Source: Acidimicrobiia bacterium
GTDB lineage: Bacteria; Actinomycetota; Acidimicrobiia; IMCC26256; BP-133
Assembly (NCBI GenBank): GCA_025934385.1
Contig: JAICYE010000060.1
Span: 1-8,944 of the forward strand
Direction: 5' to 3'
DNA: 8,944 bases
The notes beneath the pieces are model-generated. The model was given only the letters and a program-made list of their open reading frames with translations. It made no database searches and was not told where the DNA came from. Below, in pieces: positions 1 to 5,681 of the stretch. Both the position numbers and the translations under genes were made by a program. Each line of letters begins with the position of its first letter. Within the stretch, counting starts at the first letter, position 1.

Positions 1-500
1 CCTTCGCCGTCGCCGGGCTGTCGTACATGGTCTCCTACGAGCGGTCCCGGGCCGAGAGCCTGGGATTCAACGGTAAGGGCGGGCTCATGGAACGGGCCGA
101 GCGGATGGTCGTGCTCGGTCTCGGCCTGATGTTCGGGCACCTCACCGCCGCCCTCTGGGTCCTGCTGGCGCTGACCGGCCTGACGGTGGGCCAGCGCTTC
201 GTGCTGGTGTGGCGGCAGGCCACGCCGGCCGCCGGCCGCTCCACCCGCCCGAGCTGGTGGGTCACGGCCCGGGATGCCCGCTCCGACGAGTCCCGCCTGG
301 CCTGGTGGCGCCAGGCCAACCGGCCGCCGGGGGAGCGGTCCCGGCTGGCCAACTGGCTGATGTCGGCCCGGCCCCCGGCCGGCGAGGGCGATCGCCGCTG
401 GTGGTCGTCGTCACGGCCCCGCCGTTCTCCCCGGACGGGTGAGGACCTGGCCGGTGTCCGGTCGCAGCTGCGCCGCCTGCGCAGCCGGACCCGCCCGTAG
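1..500 (+). CDS. pgsA: CDP-alcohol phosphatidyltransferase, C-terminal part (probable PI-phosphate synthase)
   Basis: Partial gene, open at the left edge and read in the frame beginning at base 3. The visible protein starts in a late transmembrane helix and contains SYERSRAESLGFNGKGGLME followed by RAER. This matches the conserved end of the actinobacterial CDP-OH phosphotransferase domain (YxRARAE...GG..ERaeR). Two further hydrophobic stretches follow, at about bases 105-165 and 155-210. Family members join a CDP-activated lipid to an alcohol at the inner membrane. The catalytic DG..AR...G...D...D motif lies upstream of the window, so the substrate is assigned from context: the acyltransferase and PimA mannosyltransferase immediately downstream reproduce the mycobacterial pgsA1-patA-pimA order and point to inositol-1-phosphate as acceptor. 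After the last membrane helix there is an unusual basic tail of about 92 residues (bases 222-497), rich in Trp, Arg and Pro, with repeated units. A PGP synthase is the alternative. Confidence 0.85.
   Translation, partial: FAVAGLSYMVSYERSRAESLGFNGKGGLMERAERMVVLGLGLMFGHLTAALWVLLALTGLTVGQRFVLVWRQATPAAGRSTRPSWWVTARDARSDESRLAWWRQANRPPGERSRLANWLMSARPPAGEGDRRWWSSSRPRRSPRTGEDLAGVRSQLRRLRSRTRP
222..497 (+). repeat. W/R/P-rich repeated tail of the PgsA-like protein
   Basis: This coding segment follows the last transmembrane helix. Imperfect units of about 16 residues can be read: RPSWWVTARDARSDE, then SRLAWWRQANRPPGER (bases 291-338), then SRLANWLMSARPPAGEG (bases 339-389), then DRRWWSSSRPRRSP. The shared pattern is roughly (S/D)R(L/R)xxWxxxx(A/S)RPPxxE. 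The units are degenerate at DNA level, so this is an old protein repeat rather than a recent tandem duplication. The tail is strongly basic and tryptophan-rich, which would suit contact with a membrane surface or an anionic partner. That function is inference only. Confidence 0.6.
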
Positions 501-538
501 CCCCGAACGGCGTGTCCACGAGCGGCCCGGCCGCCACA

Positions 539-1501
539 ATGACGTATTTCGGCTACCGGGCCGGGGCGGCCATCGCCATGGCCCTGCCCGAGCCGCTGTC
601 CCGGCCCGCCGCCGGGCTCACCGGCCGGGCCCTCGGCCTGGCCATGCGGGGCCGGCGCCAGATGGTCGGCCGCCACCAGCGCCGGGTGCAGGGCCGGGAA
701 CTCGAGGGCCGGGCGCTCGACCGGGCCGTGGCCGCCACCTTCGCCTCTTACGGCCGCTACTGGCTCGAGGCCTTCCGCCTCCCCCGCCAGGACCTCCTGG
801 CGCTCGACGGCGACCGGTTCCGGGTCGACGGCCTCGACTTCGTCGACGCGGCCATGGCCGGAGGCAAGGGGGTCGTCATCGCCACCCCCCACGTCGGCAA
901 CTGGGACCTCGGCGCCGCCTGGTTCGCCGCCCGCGGCTACCGGCCCACCACCGTCGTCGAGCCGATCGAGCCGCCGGCGCTGTTCGAGTGGTTCTGCTCC
1001 TACCGGCGGGCGCTCGGTTTGGGGATCGTCCCGCTCGGGCCCGACGCCGGAGCGATCCTGCTGAAGCGGCTCCGGGCGGGGGAGATGGTCGGCCTCGTCT
1101 GCGACCGCGACCTGGCCGGCACCGGCATCGAGGTCGAGTTCTTCGGCGAGGGCACGACGTTCCCGGCCGGGCCGGCCACGCTGGCGCTGCGGGCCGGCGC
1201 GCCGCTGCTGTGCGGGGCCAGCTACTTCGCCGGCGACGGGCACCGCGTCGTGATGCGTCCGCCGCTCGACACGTCCCGGCAGGGCTCGGTCAAGGACGAC
1301 ATCGCCCGCATCACCCAGGCCGTGGCCCGCGACTTCGAAGTCCTCATCGGCGAGGCGCCCGAACAGTGGCACATGCTCCAGCCCAACTGGCCGAGCGACT
1401 TCGCCGTGGCGGGGAAGCGAGCGGGTGTGAGCGCCGAGTCGATGCGGCACCGCAAGGGCCGGCATTGGTGGCGGCCGGTCATCGGCGAGGTGCGAAAGTG
1501 A
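539..1501 (+). CDS. Phosphatidylinositol mannoside acyltransferase (PatA-like, LpxL/HtrB family)
   Basis: A LABLAT/LpxL-type acyltransferase of about 320 residues. The catalytic HX4D motif is clear in ATPHVGNWDLGAAW (His118 and Asp123 counting from the ATG at 539). Further family blocks are SYGRYWLEAFRLP, near residue 75, and VGLVCDRDLAGTGIEVEFFG, near residues 184-202, which should hold the second catalytic acid. In mycobacteria PatA transfers palmitate from acyl-CoA to the mannose of PIM1/PIM2 at the inner leaflet. Position between pgsA and pimA strongly supports this role over lipid A acylation. Two starts are possible: GTG 512 (329 aa) or ATG 539 (320 aa). Neither has a clear Shine-Dalgarno sequence. 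I chose ATG because the family usually starts a few residues before the (T)YxxYRaG segment. The TGA stop overlaps the GTG start of the next gene, implying translational coupling. Confidence 0.87.
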   Translation: MTYFGYRAGAAIAMALPEPLSRPAAGLTGRALGLAMRGRRQMVGRHQRRVQGRELEGRALDRAVAATFASYGRYWLEAFRLPRQDLLALDGDRFRVDGLDFVDAAMAGGKGVVIATPHVGNWDLGAAWFAARGYRPTTVVEPIEPPALFEWFCSYRRALGLGIVPLGPDAGAILLKRLRAGEMVGLVCDRDLAGTGIEVEFFGEGTTFPAGPATLALRAGAPLLCGASYFAGDGHRVVMRPPLDTSRQGSVKDDIARITQAVARDFEVLIGEAPEQWHMLQPNWPSDFAVAGKRAGVSAESMRHRKGRHWWRPVIGEVRK

Positions 1502-2655
1502 GGGTCGTCCTCGTCTGCCCGTACTCCCTGTCGCTGCCCGGCGGCGTGCAGGGCCAGGTCCTCGGCCTGGCCAGGACGCTGCGCCAGCGGGGCATCTCGG
1601 CCAAGGTGCTCGGCCCCTGCGACGGGCCGCCGCCCGAGGCCGGCGTCATCTCGGTCGGGCCGAGCGTGTCGTTGTCGGCCAACGGGTCGGTCGCCCCCCT
1701 GGCCCCCGACCTGCCGGCCATCAGGCGGACCTTGGAGCTGCTGGCCGCCGAGCAGCCCGACGTCCTCCACCTCCACGAGCCTCTGGTGCCCGGGCCGGCG
1801 CTCACCGCCCTGCTGGCCGGGTCGGTGCCGGCCGTCGGCACGTTCCACGCCTCGGGCCGGGTCCCCGCCTACGTCTGGCTCCGGCCGGCGGTGCGGGCGG
1901 TGGCCCGCTGCCTCGGGCTGAGGACGGCGGTGTCCCCCGAGGCCCGGGCCATGGCCGAGCGCTGGCTCGGCGGCGCCTGCCACGTCCTGCCCAACGGCGT
2001 CGAGGTCGAGCGCTTCGCCAAGGCCGACCCCTGGCCGCTGCCCGAGACGCCGGGGGGCAGCGGGCGGGCGATCCTCTTCGTCGGCCGCCACGAGCCCCGG
2101 AAGGGTCTCGACGTGCTGCTGAAGGCGTTCGGCAATCTCGACACCGACGCCGTGCTGTGGGTGGCCGGCGAGGGCCCGGAGACCGCCGCCCTGGCCGCTT
2201 CCGCCGCTGCCTTTGGCGGCTCCCGCCGCCATTGTCAGGGGGGCACCCCCTGTCCCCCGGGCAGCGTGAAGTGGCTGGGCCGGATCTCCGACGACGAGCT
2301 GGCCCGCCGGCTGCGGACGGCAGCGGTCTTCTGCGCCCCGTCGCTCCACGGCGAGAGCTTCGGCGTCGTCCTCCTCGAGGCGATGGCGTCCGGCACGCCG
2401 GTGGTGGCGTCCGACATCGCCGGCTACCGCGACGTCGCCCGCGACGGCCGGGAGGCGGTGCTGGTCCCCGCCGGCGACGTCGCCGCCCTCACCGGCGCCC
2501 TGCGCCGGGTGCTCGACGACCCGTCGCTGGCCGCCCGACTGGTGGAGGCCGGCACCGCCCGGGCGGCCGGCTTCTCGATGGATCGCCTGGCCGCCCGCTA
2601 CACCGATCTCTACGAGAGCCTGCTGGCCCGCCGGCCGTCGTCGAAGCCGTCGTAG
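1498..2655 (+). CDS. pimA: Phosphatidyl-myo-inositol alpha-mannosyltransferase (GT4)
   Basis: A 385-residue GT-B glycosyltransferase, close to the length of mycobacterial PimA. It should transfer mannose from GDP-mannose to the 2-position of phosphatidylinositol, the first committed PIM step, on the cytosolic membrane face. Landmarks: VCPYSLSLPGGVQGQVL (residues 6-22) with the Gly-rich donor loop; NGSVAPL (62-68); FHAS (116-119), His117 matching the essential PimA His; FVGRHEPRKGLDVLL (194-208) with Arg and Lys for the donor phosphates; and GESFGVVLLEAM (285-296), the EX7E pair Glu286 and Glu294. The GTG start at 1498 overlaps the upstream TGA by four bases and has GAGG at 1487-1490, seven bases away. 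Between the C-terminal domain's GEGPETAALAA and VKWLGRI the protein is about 15 residues longer than I expect for the family, and the extra piece is encoded by palindrome-bearing DNA (2200-2262). A related GT4 enzyme such as PimB' is less likely given the gene order. Confidence 0.9.
   Translation: MRVVLVCPYSLSLPGGVQGQVLGLARTLRQRGISAKVLGPCDGPPPEAGVISVGPSVSLSANGSVAPLAPDLPAIRRTLELLAAEQPDVLHLHEPLVPGPALTALLAGSVPAVGTFHASGRVPAYVWLRPAVRAVARCLGLRTAVSPEARAMAERWLGGACHVLPNGVEVERFAKADPWPLPETPGGSGRAILFVGRHEPRKGLDVLLKAFGNLDTDAVLWVAGEGPETAALAASAAAFGGSRRHCQGGTPCPPGSVKWLGRISDDELARRLRTAAVFCAPSLHGESFGVVLLEAMASGTPVVASDIAGYRDVARDGREAVLVPAGDVAALTGALRRVLDDPSLAARLVEAGTARAAGFSMDRLAARYTDLYESLLARRPSSKPS
2200..2262 (+). 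repeat. REP-like palindromic insertion within pimA
   Basis: Inside pimA, in frame, the DNA carries two adjacent inverted repeats. One is CCGCC at 2201-2205 paired with GGCGG at 2215-2219. The other is a perfect seven-base stem CAGGGGG / CCCCCTG at 2236-2242 and 2246-2252 around a GCA loop. The encoded peptide, AAAFGGSRRHCQGGTPCPPG, looks unlike the rest of the enzyme: it brings in two cysteines and a Gly/Pro turn-rich stretch where PimA proteins usually pass directly from a helix to the hydrophobic strand before the LG motif. I read it as a short dispersed repeat tolerated in a surface loop. Whether other copies exist cannot be seen from this window. Confidence 0.5.
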
Positions 2656-2658
2656 ACG

Positions 2659-2709
2659 ACAGAGCGGCCCCGTGGCGCAGGGGGGAGTCGCCACGGGGCC
2701 GTGCTCTGT
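2659..2709 (+). terminator. Strong hairpin terminator after pimA
   Basis: Four bases after the pimA stop lies a long inverted repeat. ACAGAGC plus GGCCCCGTGGCG (2659-2677) pairs with CGCCACGGGGCC (2689-2700) and GCTCTGT (2703-2709). Only a two-base bulge (GT, 2701-2702) interrupts 19 pairs, and the loop is 11 bases. There is no T-tract, as is common for actinobacterial terminators. It should end the pgsA-patA-pimA transcript and could also act on transcripts arriving from the minus strand. Confidence 0.8.
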
Positions 2710-2720
2710 GTTGCTCACCC

Positions 2721-2732
2721 GGCACCGGTGCC
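2721..2732. repeat. 12-bp perfect palindrome between two terminators
   Basis: GGCACCGGTGCC is self-complementary over all 12 bases. It sits in the intergenic segment between the two convergent genes and between the two hairpins. It could be a protein-binding site or a minor hairpin, but such short GC palindromes arise often in DNA of this composition. Confidence 0.3.
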
Positions 2733-2798
2733 GGTCGGATCGTCCGGCCCGGCGTGGGCCACCTCGGATCGGTGGGGGCGGCCCGGGTGAGTCCTTGA

Positions 2799-2848
2799 CG
2801 GTTCCCGGACGCCGCCCGACGTCCGGAAACCGGTCTTCTTCTTCTTCG
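2799..2848. terminator. Bidirectional hairpin terminator between convergent genes
   Basis: CGGTTCCCGGACG (2799-2811) pairs with CGTCCGGAAACCG (2820-2832) around an eight-base loop. The single mismatch becomes a G-U wobble in the minus-strand transcript. On the plus strand the stem is followed by a pyrimidine tract rich in T (about 2834-2848), giving a classic intrinsic-terminator shape for plus-strand transcripts. For the minus-strand surface-protein gene, whose stop is at 2852-2854, the hairpin begins about 20 bases past the stop and would also serve as its terminator, without a T-run. Confidence 0.7.
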
Positions 2849-2851
2849 CTG

Positions 2852-4669
2852 TTACAGGTCGTCCGAGTGCGACTGGGTCGCCGTCGACTTGCGCAGCGAG
2901 CGGGTGATCCCGAAGGCACCGGCCAGGCTGATGGCCGCCAGGGCGGCGTACCAGGCGCCGTCGGTGCCACCGGTGCGGGGCAGCGTGCCACCGGGGGCCA
3001 GGTTGCCCGAGCCGGGCGTCTGGGACACGGTCTCACCGGCCACGGCCGTGGTGTAGTCGGCGTCGGCCCCGATCGACCCGACCTTGATCGTGGTCGGCTG
3101 GGTCAGCAGCGAGGTGAGGCCGAAGGCCTGGGCCAGCACGTTGGTGGCCAGCCCGGTGTCGGCCGGAACGGTGCCGCCGAGGCTGCCGAGCAGGCCCGAC
3201 AGCGGGTTGGCGGTGACCGTCTGCAGCAGCCCGCCGAGGGCGGCCGGCGGGTTGATGCTCACCCGCAGCAGGTCGAGGCCGGCGCTGGCCACGTTGTAGC
3301 TGCCGTCGACCTTGGTCGAGGCGGTCCGCTCGAGGAGCCCGATGTCGATCAGGTTCCCCAGGCCGAGCGTGCTGGTGATGCCGTTGACCAGGCCGAGGAC
3401 GCTGCCCTTCAGGGCGTTGATCTGGTCGATGGTGGCGTTGAGGTCGATGACGCCGAGGTCCTTGCCGCCCACGAGGATGTGGCCGAAGTTGGCCGTCGTC
3501 GTGGCCGAGGAGTTGGCCAGGGTGTCAGCGGCGTTGGCCACCGCCGAGAGGTTCACGCCCTGCAGCGAGATCAGCGGGGCGCCGTTGAGGACGTTGAGCA
3601 GCCCGTCGACGGCGCTGGTGGCGGTCGGCAGGAGGCTGTTCAGCGTCGGGGTGATGATGTCGAGGACCGGCTGCACCAGCGAGGTCACGGTGCTGCAGGT
3701 GCCGAGCAGGCCGGTGAGGCCGCTCGTGCCCGAGGACAGGCCGAGCGTGCCGAGCAGGCCGCCGAGCAGGCCGTTGCAGCCGGTGAGGACGCCGGTCAGG
3801 TCGGGCAGGCCGGCCAGGTTGGTGTTGACCAGCGAGGTGAGGGCGCTGCAGTCGGCGGCGCCGGCGAGACCGTTCTTGACGTTCAGCAGGCCGGTGACGT
3901 TGTTGAGCAGCTCGGTGATGCTGGAGCCGCTCAGGTTGCCGAGGCTCCCGACGCCGGGCACCGAGAGGCCGAGCTGGTCGAGGATCCCGGTCAGCGAGCC
4001 GAGCGGCAGGTCGGCCAGGTTCAGCCCGAGACCGCCGAGGAGGCCCTGGAGGCTGAGGACGTCGACGCTGTCGATCCCGACGATGCCGGTGTCACCCTTG
4101 CTGGCCGAGGCCGTGGCGCTCGTGTTGAGGCCGGCCACGTTCACGCCCTTGATGTCGATGAGGCCCTGGAGGACCGACAGCTCGGGGATGCTGGTGCCGA
4201 CCACCGAGTTCACCGACGAGTCGCTCTGGTTCGCCTCGATCTTGACGGGGTTGATCGTGCCGCTGGCCAGGAGGCCGGCGCCGAGCGGGAGGCTCGTGCC
4301 CGCCAGGGACACGGCGTCGCCGGGGAAGTTGACCGCCAGGGGGGCCAGCGAGGCGTTGCTCGTGCCCGGGGCGGTGGCCTTCATGGCCGGGTTCGGCAGA
4401 GCCAGGTTCAGCAGTCCGCTGGCGTCAACGGCCGAGAGCGAAGCGAAGGCCTGCGGGCCGGAGAGGCCGAGGCGGGCGGCGTCCAGGGTCCCCTGCCCCT
4501 GGTCGGTCAGAACCTTGAGATGCTGGACATTCCCAAGGTCGACGCTGAGAAGTGTGATGCTGGAGGAGGCCGTTCCGCGTCCCGACACGGCCGCACTCGC
4601 CCCTCCGGCCGAGAGCCCCGTCAGGGAGGCGACGACCAGGCCAACCAGCCCGATCCGAGTCCTGTTCAC
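2852..4669 (-). CDS. LPRTG-anchored secreted surface protein, unnamed family
   Basis: A 605-residue exported protein and the only minus-strand gene. A signal peptide spans about residues 1-26 (NRTRIG, then a hydrophobic core, ending GGASA). The C-terminus is a textbook sortase signal: LPRTG at 563-567, a hydrophobic segment at about 571-588, then RSLRKS. The mature region is rich in Leu, Gly, Ser, Asn and Val, with runs of LLGxLG-type motifs, three cysteines (274, 298 and 325), and two related segments near residues 163-210 and 364-411 that look like diverged copies. I do not recognise a named domain; it resembles the large, low-complexity anchored proteins of actinobacteria (choice-of-anchor style). 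A structural, adhesive or surface-layer role is inference. I chose GTG 4669 because GAAAGGA lies nine bases upstream and the signal peptide follows directly. An in-frame GTG at 4690 would add seven residues. No sortase gene is in the window. Confidence 0.85.
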   Translation of the reverse strand: MNRTRIGLVGLVVASLTGLSAGGASAAVSGRGTASSSITLLSVDLGNVQHLKVLTDQGQGTLDAARLGLSGPQAFASLSAVDASGLLNLALPNPAMKATAPGTSNASLAPLAVNFPGDAVSLAGTSLPLGAGLLASGTINPVKIEANQSDSSVNSVVGTSIPELSVLQGLIDIKGVNVAGLNTSATASASKGDTGIVGIDSVDVLSLQGLLGGLGLNLADLPLGSLTGILDQLGLSVPGVGSLGNLSGSSITELLNNVTGLLNVKNGLAGAADCSALTSLVNTNLAGLPDLTGVLTGCNGLLGGLLGTLGLSSGTSGLTGLLGTCSTVTSLVQPVLDIITPTLNSLLPTATSAVDGLLNVLNGAPLISLQGVNLSAVANAADTLANSSATTTANFGHILVGGKDLGVIDLNATIDQINALKGSVLGLVNGITSTLGLGNLIDIGLLERTASTKVDGSYNVASAGLDLLRVSINPPAALGGLLQTVTANPLSGLLGSLGGTVPADTGLATNVLAQAFGLTSLLTQPTTIKVGSIGADADYTTAVAGETVSQTPGSGNLAPGGTLPRTGGTDGAWYAALAAISLAGAFGITRSLRKSTATQSHSDDL

Positions 4670-4678
4670 CTGAAAACG

Positions 4679-4685
4679 TCCTTTC
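4679..4685 (-). promoter_or_regulatory. Ribosome binding site of the surface-protein gene
   Basis: On the minus strand GAAAGGA occurs nine bases before GTG 4669. It is the best Shine-Dalgarno match in the region and decides the start in favour of 4669 over the in-frame GTG at 4690 or the more distant upstream start at 4756. Confidence 0.6.
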
Positions 4686-4787
4686 GTCACTTGACCGGCC
4701 CTACCGTCGATGTCGGCTGGGATGTCTCCGCAAGCCGCGAGGGGGCACAGAGGCAAGATCGGTGCTCAGGGCCCCCCGGAACATGGC

Positions 4788-4805
4788 CCGAAAGAACTAT
4801 TTCGG
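4788..4805. repeat. Inverted repeat in the divergent intergenic region
   Basis: CCGAAA (4788-4793) and TTTCGG (4800-4805) form a perfect six-base inverted repeat around GAACTA. The hexamer GAACTA recurs at 4815-4820, 21 bases later, or about two helical turns. The site lies between the divergent surface-protein and M48 genes, in the least GC-rich part of the intergenic region, so it is a candidate operator. No regulator is known. The rest of 4670-4887 shows no gene and no promoter hexamers that I can defend for the minus-strand gene. Confidence 0.3.
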
Positions 4806-4875
4806 TGGTCAGGACGAACTAGTCACCACGCCTTCGTACCGATTTGGCCCGGGACGTCACCCCGCCCTTCCGCCG

Positions 4876-4890
4876 TAGGATGAGCCCATC
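4876..4890 (+). promoter_or_regulatory. Initiation region of the M48 gene: TAGGAT/AGGA followed by ATC
   Basis: AGGA at 4877-4880 stands seven bases before an ATC codon at 4888, good Shine-Dalgarno spacing. The same bases are part of TAGGAT (4876-4881), which fits the actinobacterial -10 pattern TANNNT with the A of the ATC about seven bases downstream, so a leaderless transcript is an alternative reading. No convincing -35 hexamer is visible. The in-frame TAG at 4876-4878 rules out any start further upstream. Confidence 0.45.
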
Positions 4891-5637
4891 GCCGAACACA
4901 TCGCCCGCAACCGCCGCCAGTCGGCCATCCTCCTCGGGGCCTTTGCCCTCGTGGTGCTGGCGGTCGGCGCCCTGCTGGCCATCGTGGCCGGAGTCGTCGT
5001 CCTCGCCGCCGCGGCCGTCCTCGCACTAGTCCTCGCCGTCGTCGCCTCGCTCTACGCCGACCGGGTCGTCTTAAAGCTGAGTCATGCCCGGCCGGTCTCG
5101 GCCGACGAGGAGCCCCGGTACCACAATCTGGTGGAGGGGCTCTGCGTATCGGCCGGGCTCCGGAAGCCGGAGCTCTACGTCATCGACGACGACGCCGCCA
5201 ACAGCTTCGCCACCGGCCGCAACCCCGGCCACGCCTCCGTCGTCGTCACCACCGGGCTGCTCCGCAAGCTCTCCCGGATGGAGCTCGAGGGCGTGCTGGC
5301 CCATGAGCTGTCCCACGTCCGCAGCAACGACATCCGGGTGACGAGCCTCGGCACGGCACTGGTGGGGCTGCCGCTGATGCCCGCCGGAGCGCTCTCCACC
5401 CGGCTGCTCGCCTCCCTCGTCGGACGGGCCCGGGAGCGCGACGCCGACCTCTTCGGCGTCCGGTTGACCCGCTATCCGCCCGGTTTGGCCGCCGCCCTGG
5501 ACAACATCCGGCGCGACGGCGGCGCTAGCCTGCCGGCGTCGCGGGCCACGGCCCACCTCTGGATCTCCTCGCCGCTGGATCAGGCCGACGGGGCCACGAG
5601 GCTGGAGGAGCGCATCGCCGCTCTCCGGGACATGTAG
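4888..5637 (+). CDS. HtpX-like M48 family membrane metalloprotease (apparent ATC start)
   Basis: A 249-residue zinc protease of the HtpX branch of M48, expected to degrade or quality-control membrane proteins. A 40-residue hydrophobic region (about 13-55) can form two membrane helices. LYVIDDDAANSFATGRNPGH and VTTGLL (97-125) are typical HtpX blocks. The zinc site is HELSH at 139-143, with the third ligand Glu183 in RERDAD. The end, SSPLDQADGATRLEERIAAL, matches the family's HPP-LxxRIxxL tail. The spacing from HEXXH to the Glu is only about 44 residues, against roughly 80 in E. coli HtpX, so the second membrane hairpin is shortened or absent. The N-terminal IAEHIARNRRQSAILL matches the usual M..xIxxNrrxsxLL start, yet no ATG, GTG or TTG is in frame between the TAG at 4876 and GTG 4951. 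The first canonical start, 4951, would begin inside the first helix. A single missing base after ATG 4880 is the other explanation. Confidence 0.82.
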   Translation: MAEHIARNRRQSAILLGAFALVVLAVGALLAIVAGVVVLAAAAVLALVLAVVASLYADRVVLKLSHARPVSADEEPRYHNLVEGLCVSAGLRKPELYVIDDDAANSFATGRNPGHASVVVTTGLLRKLSRMELEGVLAHELSHVRSNDIRVTSLGTALVGLPLMPAGALSTRLLASLVGRARERDADLFGVRLTRYPPGLAAALDNIRRDGGASLPASRATAHLWISSPLDQADGATRLEERIAALRDM

Positions 5638-5681
5638 GGCGGCAGATCCCCTCCTGAATAACAAGGGTGTGATTTACTCAC

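Noticed and set aside
35..1465. Long minus-strand open frame (476 codons) opposite the PgsA and PatA genes
   Set aside because: Its translation is low-complexity Gly/Arg/Glu/Val/Pro, as expected from the complement of a very GC-rich gene, and it overlaps two well-recognised genes. Other such shadow frames occur at 1222-3036, 5580-6947 and 7464-8882.
2672..4822. 716-codon plus-strand open frame opposite the surface-protein gene
   Set aside because: The protein is a Gly/Gln/Ala/Glu/Val mixture with no motif, while the minus strand encodes a signal peptide, an LPRTG anchor and a proper ribosome site.
4741..4830. Possible cyclic di-GMP (GEMM) riboswitch, prompted by GGGGGCACAGAGGCAAG on the plus strand
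   Set aside because: The GAAA-capped stem and the ACGCAAAGCC segment of the GEMM core are not present at the right spacing on either strand.
4880..5029. ATG at 4880 as start of a separate small gene
   Set aside because: Its frame gives a Pro/Ser-rich peptide with no family features and overlaps the clearly coding M48 frame.
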